A DNA stretch of 6,748 nt from assembly GCA_036507695.1 (NCBI GenBank), contig DATCIR010000192.1:1-6748 (forward strand), in the 5' to 3' direction. The stretch's first letter is position 1. Each line of letters opens with the position of its first letter. The notes below the pieces were generated by a model. The model worked only from the letters and a program-made list of their open reading frames with translations. It made no database searches and was not told where the DNA came from. Positions 1 through 5,939 of this stretch are shown here, piece by piece. A program made the position numbers and the translations under genes. The DNA comes from JAKEGK01 sp036507695 (lineage in GTDB: Bacteria; Pseudomonadota; Gammaproteobacteria; SZUA-152).

Positions 1-21
1 CCGCATGGCCGCGTTCCTCGT

Positions 22-46
22 CGTTGCCATAGTCCCCGCTATGACG
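22..46. repeat. REP-like hairpin in the left-edge intergenic sequence
   Basis: CATAG at 28-32 and CTATG at 39-43 are complementary around a 6-base loop (TCCCCG). The stem extends outward with CGT at 22-24 pairing with ACG at 44-46, across a TGC bulge at 25-27. The flanks are GC-rich and carry related words on opposite strands: TTCCTCG at 14-20, and CCTCCTCGCGCC at 47-58, which reads GGCGCGAGGAGG on the minus strand. The style resembles short palindromic intergenic repeats of proteobacteria. The unit is probably cut by the window edge and no second copy is visible here, so the repeat status is inferred. No coding sequence is apparent in 1-138. Confidence 0.3.
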
Positions 47-138
47 CCTCCTCGCGCCTTGCCCTGCGAAAAAATCCCTCCGTTTTATTTTGTTCCCCTA
101 TTTCTGGTTCGCGACACTAGTCGGGCGAGTGATGTAAG

Positions 139-1263
139 ATGACCGTAGATAATTCAATACAATTGGCGATACATGACCTCAAGATACCCTTTAAGGTCTC
201 GTTCAAGCATGCCTCGGCAGAACGCTCACAAACGCAATCGATCCTGGTCGAAGCCCGCTCGACCGATGGTCTGGTCGGTTATGGTGAATCCTGCCCGCGG
301 GAATACGTGACGGGAGAATCAATCGCCTCAGTCCACCAATTCTTTGAGCGACATCGACCCGCTATCGCGAGTAGCATTCAAGACTTGGCAGGGTTGAAGG
401 CCTGGTCAGCGGCGCATCGGGATGTAATTGATAAAAATCCGGCAGCTTGGTGTGCGATAGAGCTGGCCTTGCTGGATCTGCTGGCGAAACAAAACAACCA
501 ATCCGTCGAAGCATTGTTGTCGCTACCGGAGCTTACGGGCGCATTTCACTATAGCGCGATCCTCGGTGACGGTAACATCGATACAATTATCAAGCAGTTC
601 CAACAATATCGCGTTTTAGGTTTCACCGACTACAAGGTTAAGTTATCCGGGGATCGCGAGAAAGATCAACAAAAACTCCAGCTCATTAACGTTGAAGGCG
701 GGGGTAAGTACCGCATCCGCGTGGACGCCAATAACCTGTGGCAAGGCAGCAAAGCGGCGATCGACTATATGCGCGAATTAAAGGTATCGGTGTATGCGAT
801 AGAAGAACCTTTGGTCTGTAAAGACATTCCTGCACTGGCAACATTGGGGGAGGCTTTGAATATACCTATTATTCTCGATGAGAGTTTTACGTGCTGCCAT
901 CAGTTCCCGTTATTGGATATTGCCCCACCGCATCGATGGATCATCAATGTGCGCGTTTCAAAAATGGGAGGATTGCTGCGCGCGCTGGATATCATTCAAC
1001 AAGCAGGAGAACGCAACATTAGCGTAATAGTGGGCGCTCAGGTTGGGGAAACCAGTATCCTGACGCGCGCAGCATTAACGGTTGCGAATGTGGCGCACGA
1101 TATATTAATTGCGCAAGAAGGCGCCTTTGGAACCTTGCTTTTAGCACAGGATATCTGTGAACCCTCCCTGATGTGGGGAAAACGGGGGGCGCTTGATATC
1201 GAATCACTGCGTTTTAATGAGGCTAAAGGGTTTGGATTAATGATTAACGGGTTTAAAAAATAA
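139..1263 (+). CDS. Enolase-superfamily enzyme, muconate cycloisomerase/dipeptide epimerase-like
   Basis: A 374-aa cytoplasmic protein with the normal length and layout of the muconate-lactonizing subgroup of the enolase superfamily. These enzymes abstract a proton alpha to a carboxylate using Mg2+. The N-terminal capping domain is about residues 5-130, with the family-like opening IPFKVSFKHASAERSQTQS. The barrel carries the K-x-K base motif (K166, K168 in YKVKL), Mg2+ ligands D196 (RVDANN), E222 or E223 (IEEPL) and D247 (LDES), and the opposite-face lysine K275 (VSKMGG). The key residues therefore all look present and the enzyme should be active. Two regions are unusual: the strand-7 segment reads GAQVGET (299-305), and the strand-8 segment EGAFGTLLL (327-335) resembles the muconate cycloisomerase ELFGPLLL motif with one extra residue. 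I do not see the D-x-D typical of Ala-Glu dipeptide epimerases, so the substrate is open. The ATG is preceded by an in-frame TGA at 130-132, which fixes the start; the ribosome binding site is weak. No pathway neighbour is in view. Codon use is AT-richer than downstream, with at least seven ATA isoleucines. Confidence 0.85.
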   Translation: MTVDNSIQLAIHDLKIPFKVSFKHASAERSQTQSILVEARSTDGLVGYGESCPREYVTGESIASVHQFFERHRPAIASSIQDLAGLKAWSAAHRDVIDKNPAAWCAIELALLDLLAKQNNQSVEALLSLPELTGAFHYSAILGDGNIDTIIKQFQQYRVLGFTDYKVKLSGDREKDQQKLQLINVEGGGKYRIRVDANNLWQGSKAAIDYMRELKVSVYAIEEPLVCKDIPALATLGEALNIPIILDESFTCCHQFPLLDIAPPHRWIINVRVSKMGGLLRALDIIQQAGERNISVIVGAQVGETSILTRAALTVANVAHDILIAQEGAFGTLLLAQDICEPSLMWGKRGALDIESLRFNEAKGFGLMINGFKK

Positions 1264-1334
1264 ACGGTATTTAATACCATTATCGAAAGGGGGGAGGGAT
1301 ATCTTTATAACCCATGACCGTTTAAAACCAAGAG

Positions 1335-1354
1335 AAAATATTCGCGAATATTTT
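1335..1354. promoter_or_regulatory. Perfect 20-bp palindrome, candidate operator
   Basis: The half-site AAAATATTCG is followed at once by its exact reverse complement CGAATATTTT, with no spacer; symmetry stops on both sides at a G (1334 and 1355). The shape suits a homodimeric DNA-binding regulator. As an RNA hairpin it would be AT-rich with a tight CGCG loop, so it is a weak terminator. It lies 72 bp after the enolase stop and 366 bp before the DUF3300 start, so the regulated gene is unclear. No regulator gene is in the window. Confidence 0.4.
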
Positions 1355-1686
1355 GTTGCGTGATTTCGGGTACCTACGGCTTTTCCTCTGAACGAATCGT
1401 TCTTATTTAAAGTTAACATCGGCATTGAAACGTGCAGTGAAGGTGGCGGCGCGGTTAAGCTTATCGCCTGCAATCAAAATCCTGACCGCATCATGAAAAT
1501 TCCGGCGCACAAAGAAAACAAGGCATAGGCGCCGTGAGGTCACTGGCTTGGCGTGGTTGAAAAAATAGGCAATAGGGTGGCGATTTTTCCGGGTCAATCA
1601 ACATCGGGTAGAATTGGCGGTGGTTTCGCACCGCATGGCCCGGCTGATTCAGGATAGGGGAGTGGTTTTTCAGGGAAAAGGGGGTT

Positions 1687-1714
1687 TATACTGCCCTACT
1701 CAACCGCAACGGAG
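1687..1714 (+). promoter_or_regulatory. Candidate -10 element and ribosome binding site for the DUF3300 gene
   Basis: TATACT at 1687-1692 is one base from the sigma-70 -10 consensus. No good -35 box sits about 17 bp upstream; the bases there are GGTTTT. A GGAG Shine-Dalgarno core at 1711-1714 is 6 bases from the ATG at 1721 and supports that start well. The ribosome site is more secure than the promoter. Confidence 0.35.
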
Positions 1715-1720
1715 TTCCCC

Positions 1721-2899
1721 ATGAAAGCAACGTGTTTCCGGTCAGGTATGTTTATTAGCGCGCTGTGGTGTGCCGTGTTGCCGAGTTGGGCACAGGAGTC
1801 GCCTGCGCCACCTGCCGCACCGTCCGCCGCGGCGGCCAAGCCAGCCGAGACCCATTCAACTGATACCAAACCGGCGGCGGCCAAAACTTTTTCGCAGCAG
1901 GATCTCGATACGATTCTCGCGCCCATCGCACTGTATCCGGATGCGCTATTGGCGCAGATCCTCATGGCCTCCACCTATCCCCTCGAAGTTGTCACGGCAG
2001 CGCGCTGGGTCAAGGCCAACCCGAAGGTGACAGGCAAGGCGCTGGAAGACGCCATGCAGAAACAGACCTGGGACCCGGCCGTCAAATCGCTCACCGCGGT
2101 GCCGAAGGTGCTTGAACAAATGAACGAGAAACTCGACTGGACCCAGAAGTTAGGCGATGCGTTTCTGGCTCAGCAAAAAGATGTGATGGCCACAGTCCAA
2201 TCGTTGCGCGCCAAGGCTAACGCGGAAGGCAACCTCAAGACGACCGAGCAACAGGTCGTGAAGACCGAAGAAGAAGGCGGGCAGACGATTTACATTATCG
2301 AGTCACCCGATCCCGAAGTAATCTATGTGCCGACTTACAATCCCACCGTAGTGTATGGCGCATGGTGGTATCCCTATCAACCTTATTATATGTACCCGCC
2401 GCACTATGTTTACCCCCCCGGTGTCGGCTTCACGGCCGGGATCATCGTCGGCGCGGCGATCTGGGGTAACTGCAACTGGCACGGCGGCTACGTGAACGTC
2501 CACGTTAGTCACTACAACTCGTTCAATCGCACCAACATCAACAATCCGAACTGGAACCACAACGTCGATCACCGCCAAGGCGTGGCCTACAAGGACAAGG
2601 CCGTGGCGCAACAGTACAACCGTGGGTCGAACGCGCAGGCTGCCAAGTCGCGCGAGGAGTTTCGCGGCCGGGCCGATAGCGGGCGTTCCGATGTGCAAGG
2701 CAGGGATCGCAGTCAGTATCAGGATAGTCGCGCGCAAGCCGACCGCACACAGGCATCGCAACGCCCCAGCCCGTCGCAGGATCGTTCCAGCGGCTCCTCG
2801 CGCTCAAGTGGTTTTTCCGGCGCGGACCGTGGCGCATCCACGCGCGCGGCGAGTTCGCGCGGCAGCGCCAGCCGTGGTGGCGGCGGAGGCCACCGTTAA
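1721..2899 (+). CDS. DUF3300 family exported protein
   Basis: A 392-aa protein that I assign to the uncharacterised DUF3300 family from its core, residues about 57-210: FSQQDLDTILAPIALYPDAL, then LLAQILMASTYPLEVV, a WVKAN segment, and IESPDPEVIYVPTYNPTVVYG. No biochemical role is known to me. Residues 1-24 form a signal peptide with likely cleavage after SWA, so it is periplasmic or outer-envelope. An Ala/Pro-rich linker (25-55) precedes the core. After it come an aromatic/proline stretch rich in Tyr and Trp (211-232), a short hydrophobic Gly/Ala segment (234-249), an Asn/His-rich patch (251-285), and a basic low-complexity tail rich in Arg, Ser, Gln and Gly (about 300-392) ending in an RGG-like run. 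The start is set by GGAG at 1711-1714. The gene is followed 62 bp later by a DUF2950 gene with no terminator visible between, so co-transcription is likely. The C-terminal tail suggests binding to a polyanion or the envelope surface, but that is inference. Confidence 0.88.
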   Translation: MKATCFRSGMFISALWCAVLPSWAQESPAPPAAPSAAAAKPAETHSTDTKPAAAKTFSQQDLDTILAPIALYPDALLAQILMASTYPLEVVTAARWVKANPKVTGKALEDAMQKQTWDPAVKSLTAVPKVLEQMNEKLDWTQKLGDAFLAQQKDVMATVQSLRAKANAEGNLKTTEQQVVKTEEEGGQTIYIIESPDPEVIYVPTYNPTVVYGAWWYPYQPYYMYPPHYVYPPGVGFTAGIIVGAAIWGNCNWHGGYVNVHVSHYNSFNRTNINNPNWNHNVDHRQGVAYKDKAVAQQYNRGSNAQAAKSREEFRGRADSGRSDVQGRDRSQYQDSRAQADRTQASQRPSPSQDRSSGSSRSSGFSGADRGASTRAASSRGSASRGGGGGHR

Positions 2900-2961
2900 G
2901 CCAGCGATTGTTGAGCATTTCCCGGGTACATTCCGCACACGAACTTCAGCGAGACCAAGAC

Positions 2962-3924
2962 ATGAACCTCAAATACACACTACACACACTGGCCGTAACG
3001 GCCCTTATTGCGATTGCACCGCTGGCTATCGCGGCGCAGAACACCACGACGGAAAAATCCCCGGCCCCGCAGGCATCCAAGCAGCAATCCTTTGATTCAC
3101 CAGAGGCCGCCGCAGAGGCGCTTGCCGATGCCGCGCGTGCGCAAGATGTGCAAGCGTTACTCGCCGTGGTGGGGCCGCGTTCCAAGGACTGGCTATTCAC
3201 CGGTGACAACGTCGCCGATCGCGCGGACTGGGCGAAGTTTGTCGAGGCTTACGACAGCAAGCACCGGATCACTGACGACGCAAACAACCGGGCCGTGCTT
3301 TTTGTCGGCGAGGATGACTTTCCATTTGCGGCGCCGCTCAAAAAGCAAGGCGCCAAGTGGGCATTCGACGCCGAGGCGGGCCGCGAAGAGATTAACAACC
3401 GGCGTATTGGCGCCAACGAACTCAATACCATGCAGACCTTGCTGGCCATAGTGGACGCGCAGCGCGAATACGCCGCCGCGGACCCGGACAACAGCGGTTA
3501 CAACGCCTATGCACGCCGTTTCATATCCACCGCTGGCAAGAAGGATGCCTTGTATTGGCCAACCCCGGCTGATGCCGAGCCGAGTCCGTTGGGACTATTA
3601 CTGGCGGCGTCCGCCAAGGAAGGTTATAAAATGACTGACGCGAAAAGCGGACCCCAGCCTTATCACGGTTATTATTTCCGGATGCTCACCTCGCAAGGCA
3701 AAGCGGCGCAAGGCGGCGCCTACGACTACATTTTGAATAAGCAGCTGATCGGCGGCTTCGCCGTTGTGGCCTACCCCACGAAATATGGTGTCTCCGGTGT
3801 GATGACGTTTATCGTTAACCACAACGGCACGATCTACGAAAAAGACCTCGGGCCAACCACTCAAACACAGGCCACCAAGATGACGCGTTACAATCCCGGC
3901 AAGACCTGGAAAAAATCCGAATAA
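2962..3924 (+). CDS. DUF2950 family exported protein
   Basis: A 320-aa protein with the hallmarks of the uncharacterised DUF2950 family. Residues about 44-110 begin FDSPEAAAEALADAARAQD and LLAVVGP; the middle holds NRRIGANELNTMQTLLAIVDAQREYA; the end holds PYHGYYFRMLTSQG, GGFAVVAYPTKYGVSGVMTF and NGTIYEKDLG. No enzymatic motif is evident to me. The ATG at 2962 is chosen because it opens a clear signal peptide (hydrophobic core about 8-24, cleavage near AIAA/Q). The frame runs further upstream only to a TTG at 2908, whose extra 18 residues are polar and would bury the signal. The Shine-Dalgarno sequence is weak. The gene follows a DUF3300 gene closely; I recall these two families being frequent neighbours in proteobacteria, which fits a shared envelope role. 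Tandem stops TAA-TAG end the gene. Confidence 0.87.
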   Translation: MNLKYTLHTLAVTALIAIAPLAIAAQNTTTEKSPAPQASKQQSFDSPEAAAEALADAARAQDVQALLAVVGPRSKDWLFTGDNVADRADWAKFVEAYDSKHRITDDANNRAVLFVGEDDFPFAAPLKKQGAKWAFDAEAGREEINNRRIGANELNTMQTLLAIVDAQREYAAADPDNSGYNAYARRFISTAGKKDALYWPTPADAEPSPLGLLLAASAKEGYKMTDAKSGPQPYHGYYFRMLTSQGKAAQGGAYDYILNKQLIGGFAVVAYPTKYGVSGVMTFIVNHNGTIYEKDLGPTTQTQATKMTRYNPGKTWKKSE

Positions 3925-3944
3925 TAGGACGGTGACTGTAGGGC

Positions 3945-3969
3945 GCCGGTATCACAATAGGTGAACGGC
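3945..3969 (+). terminator. Possible weak terminator hairpin after the DUF2950 gene
   Basis: GCCG (3945-3948) can pair with CGGC (3966-3969), and inside it TCAC (3952-3955) pairs with GTGA (3961-3964) around the loop AATAG, leaving a GTA/A internal loop. The location, about 20 bases after the stop, suits a terminator. The sequence that follows (CGGCTAAAAGAT) lacks a T-run, so intrinsic termination is doubtful. Confidence 0.22.
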
Positions 3970-3984
3970 CGGCTAAAAGATAAA

Positions 3985-4014
3985 TTGTGAATATTCATAT
4001 GCTATATGCAAAAT
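3985..4014 (+). promoter_or_regulatory. AT-rich candidate promoter region of the PPIase-HupE-DUF3604 cluster
   Basis: The only AT-rich stretch in the 119-bp gap before the three-gene cluster. It contains a 10-bp palindrome TGAATATTCA at 3988-3997, a -35-like TTGTGA at 3985-3990, and -10-like words TATGCT (3998-4003) and TATATG (4003-4008). None of these pair at ideal 16-18 bp spacing, so exact boxes are not assigned. The palindrome shares the core GAATATT with the palindrome at 1335-1354, which may be chance. Confidence 0.25.
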
Positions 4015-4043
4015 GTAACGGCTGATTCATACTCCGCATAACC

Positions 4044-4913
4044 ATGAAAAAAATTCTCACAGAACCGTTGTTGCATTTTGCCGTGCTCGGCGCGTTGCTC
4101 TTTATTGCTAACGGCGCGTTGTCGAATTCCGGCAGCGGCGATCGCGGCGAGATTGTGATTACCCAGGGGCAAATTGAGCATCTGGCGGCGGGTTTCGCCC
4201 GTGCGTGGCAGCGTTCACCTGCGCCGGAGGAACTGACGGGACTGATCCGCGACCAGGTGCGTGAAGAAGTGTTGTATCGCGAGGCTATTGCAATCGGTCT
4301 GGACCAGGACGACGCAATTATCCGCCGCCGGCTGCGGCAGAAAATGGAATTCATCTCTGATGATCTTGCCGCGCAGGCCGAACCGACAGACGCCGAATTA
4401 AATGCCTATCTGCAAGCGCATCCCGATGCGTTTCGCATTGAGCCACGCTATACATTCCGCCAGGTGTATCTCAATCCGCAACAGCGCGGCAACCACTTGC
4501 AGCGCGATGCCGCGCAACTGCTGGCGCAATTAAATAAGCAGGACGCCAAGACCGACTCCGCGCAGTTGGGCGATGCCCTGATGCTGGAGCCTGCGTACGT
4601 GGCAAACTCGCTTAGCGATATTACAAAACAGTTCGGTGCAAGGTTCGCGGCGCGGTTATCGGAACTTACCCTCAAGCAATGGCAGGGGCCGGTCGAATCC
4701 GGTTATGGCGTGCATCTGGTGTTTGTCAGCGAACGCACGGCGGGCCGCCTGCCCGAGTTGGCGGAGGTGCGCGGCGCGGTGCGGCGCGAGTGGGTCAATG
4801 CCCGGCGGCTGGAAACAAATGAAAAGCTCTATCAGGAATTGCTCACGCGCTACACGGTAACCGTTGAGGAGCTGACACCAACCGCCGCGAACGAACCGGC
4901 GCAGGCCAAATGA
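4044..4913 (+). CDS. Membrane-anchored parvulin-like peptidyl-prolyl isomerase family protein
   Basis: A 289-aa protein with a short cytoplasmic N-terminus, one hydrophobic segment (about residues 7-26) acting as an uncleaved anchor, and a periplasmic remainder. Residues about 35-125 are a helical, SurA/PpiD-like region with many charged residues (LTGLIRDQVREEVLYREAIA, then RRRLRQKMEFI). Residues about 133-230 are a parvulin (PpiC/Rotamase_2-type) domain: YTFRQVYLNP, QLGDALML, and VESGYGVHLVFVSE near the end. The first catalytic histidine of classical parvulins, expected in the opening strand, appears to be Q140, while the late histidine H224 is kept. Isomerase activity is therefore uncertain and a chaperone role is possible. 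No clear Shine-Dalgarno precedes the ATG, but the anchor sequence MKKILTEPLLHFAVLGALL makes this start convincing. The stop overlaps the next start as ATGA, indicating translational coupling. Dedication to folding the neighbours' products is inferred from gene order. Confidence 0.82.
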   Translation: MKKILTEPLLHFAVLGALLFIANGALSNSGSGDRGEIVITQGQIEHLAAGFARAWQRSPAPEELTGLIRDQVREEVLYREAIAIGLDQDDAIIRRRLRQKMEFISDDLAAQAEPTDAELNAYLQAHPDAFRIEPRYTFRQVYLNPQQRGNHLQRDAAQLLAQLNKQDAKTDSAQLGDALMLEPAYVANSLSDITKQFGARFAARLSELTLKQWQGPVESGYGVHLVFVSERTAGRLPELAEVRGAVRREWVNARRLETNEKLYQELLTRYTVTVEELTPTAANEPAQAK

Positions 4914-5899
4914 AGCGCGCGCTGTGTCTATTCTTTCTGTTTGTGGCTGTTGCCGGTGGTGTAAACGCTGATGAACTGCGTCCCGCTTATCTCGAACTGC
5001 GCCAGACAACAACAGATACATATAGTGTGCTGTGGAAAGTGCCGGGACGTGGCGACAACCTGCGGCTCGGGCTGCGGGTGGAATTTCCCGCGGACACTAC
5101 TTATATAAGCGAGCCGCGCGCGGCGATGGTCAACAACGCCTTCATCGAACGCTGGACCGTGAGACGTGCGGGCGGACTGAGCGGCGGCTCGATTCACATC
5201 GCCGGTCTGCGCGCGACGAACACCGATGTGCTGGTGCGCCTCGAACGTCTCGATGGCGCCACTCACGTCGCGCGGCTTACTCCATCCGCTGCGTCCTTCG
5301 TGGTGGAAACCGCGCCCGGCGCGCTGCACGTCGCGCGCACTTATCTGGTGTTGGGTGTGGAGCACATCCTGACCGGTTTTGATCACCTATTGTTTGTATT
5401 CGCGTTGCTGCTGATAGTGGGACGGCAGTGGGGACCGCTGCTCAAAACCATCACCGCGTTCACCGTGGCGCACAGCATTACACTGGCGCTCGCCACCCTC
5501 GGATTCGTGCACGTACCGGCGGCGCCGGTCGAGGCGGTAATTGCCCTGAGTATCGTGTTTGTGGCGGCTGAAATATTGAACGCGCGGGCCGGCCGGCCCG
5601 GACTCACCGCGCGCGCGCCGTGGGTGGTGGCGTTCACCTTTGGATTGCTGCACGGTTTCGGTTTCGCTGGCGCGTTAAGTGCCGTGGGATTACCGCAGAA
5701 TTCCGTGCCGCTGGCGCTGTTGCTGTTCAACGTCGGTGTTGAAATCGGTCAGCTCTTGTTCGTTGCATGGGTGCTCGCGTTCATTGTCTTACTGGCCCGA
5801 CTACGCGTAGTATATCCAGCGTGGTTGGAAGCCGTCCCAGTTTATGCTATCGGTGGCATGGCGATGTTCTGGGTGATACAACGTGTTGTTGCATTCTGA
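4910..5899 (+). CDS. HupE/UreJ-type multi-spanning membrane protein
   Basis: A 329-aa protein with a signal peptide (1-20, cleavage after VNA), an extracytoplasmic beta-rich domain (about 21-140), and a membrane domain with about six to seven helices (about 143-171, 178-198, 206-225, 237-257, 265-296 possibly two, 307-327). The membrane part carries the family pattern: GVEHILTGFDHLLF (149-162), FTVAHSITLAL (184-194), FGLLHGFGFAG (244-254) and FNVGVEIGQ (273-281). Histidines H152, H159, H188 and H248 and acidic residues in these segments could bind a metal. HupE and UreJ proteins are associated with nickel or cobalt uptake for hydrogenase and urease. This longer version with an N-terminal periplasmic domain matches the HupE/UreJ_2 type, whose substrate I do not know. 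No hydrogenase or urease gene is in view. It starts inside the stop codon of the parvulin gene (ATGA), so the two are translationally coupled. A hupE symbol is not assigned because the function differs or is unproven. Confidence 0.86.
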   Translation: MKRALCLFFLFVAVAGGVNADELRPAYLELRQTTTDTYSVLWKVPGRGDNLRLGLRVEFPADTTYISEPRAAMVNNAFIERWTVRRAGGLSGGSIHIAGLRATNTDVLVRLERLDGATHVARLTPSAASFVVETAPGALHVARTYLVLGVEHILTGFDHLLFVFALLLIVGRQWGPLLKTITAFTVAHSITLALATLGFVHVPAAPVEAVIALSIVFVAAEILNARAGRPGLTARAPWVVAFTFGLLHGFGFAGALSAVGLPQNSVPLALLLFNVGVEIGQLLFVAWVLAFIVLLARLRVVYPAWLEAVPVYAIGGMAMFWVIQRVVAF

Positions 5900-5925
5900 A
5901 TAGCTGCGTTTCAACGATCGAAACT

Positions 5926-5932
5926 GGGAGAG
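5926..5932 (+). promoter_or_regulatory. Ribosome binding site deciding the DUF3604 start
   Basis: GGGAGAG at 5926-5932 places a GGAG core (5927-5930) 9 bases before the ATG at 5940. It is one of the strongest Shine-Dalgarno sites in the window, together with that of the DUF3300 gene, and it confirms the start that opens the signal peptide. No terminator is visible in the 40-bp gap after the HupE-type gene, so the gene is likely co-transcribed while having its own efficient initiation. Confidence 0.6.
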
Positions 5933-5939
5933 AAGAACT

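Larger units (their letters stand above)
1264..1720. other. 457-bp intergenic region with palindromes, no convincing gene
   Basis: Nothing here has the codon character of the neighbouring genes. The contents I can support are short palindromes at 1266-1278 (GGTATT-T-AATACC), 1335-1354 and 1390-1402 (GAACGA-A-TCGTTC); a G-rich run at 1288-1297; a small hairpin at 1531-1547 (GCCGTG, loop AGGT, then CAC-T-GGC); and G-tracts near 1657-1684 just before the DUF3300 gene. The first and third palindromes have single-base centres and no proper T-run, so they are poor terminators. A 64-codon minus-strand frame (1403-1597) exists but starts at TTG without support. The region probably holds the end of the enolase transcript and the promoter of the DUF3300-DUF2950 pair. 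Confidence 0.6.

Noticed and set aside
1403..1597. Minus-strand 64-codon frame in the intergenic region, with a C-terminus (TFTARFNADVNFK) faintly like an outer-membrane beta-strand end
   Set aside because: It starts at TTG with no ribosome site, its N-terminal part resembles no protein I know, and the barrel-like ending is too short to support a pseudogene call.
1657..1684. Runs of G upstream of the DUF3300 gene as a possible G-quadruplex
   Set aside because: Only three tracts of three or more G are present, with uneven spacing; four are needed for an intramolecular quadruplex.
2303..2761. Long minus-strand open frame (152 codons) opposite the DUF3300 gene
   Set aside because: It lies fully within a well-supported gene, and its Val/Ala/Arg-rich composition is what GC-rich codons give on the opposite strand.
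2908..2961. Upstream TTG start extending the DUF2950 protein by 18 residues
   Set aside because: The extension is polar and would place the signal peptide internally; the ATG at 2962 gives a standard exported protein.
5908..5924. Small hairpin GTTTC / GAAAC between the HupE-type and DUF3604 genes
   Set aside because: A 5-bp AT-rich stem with a 7-base loop and no T-run is too weak for a terminator, and it abuts a strong ribosome site.
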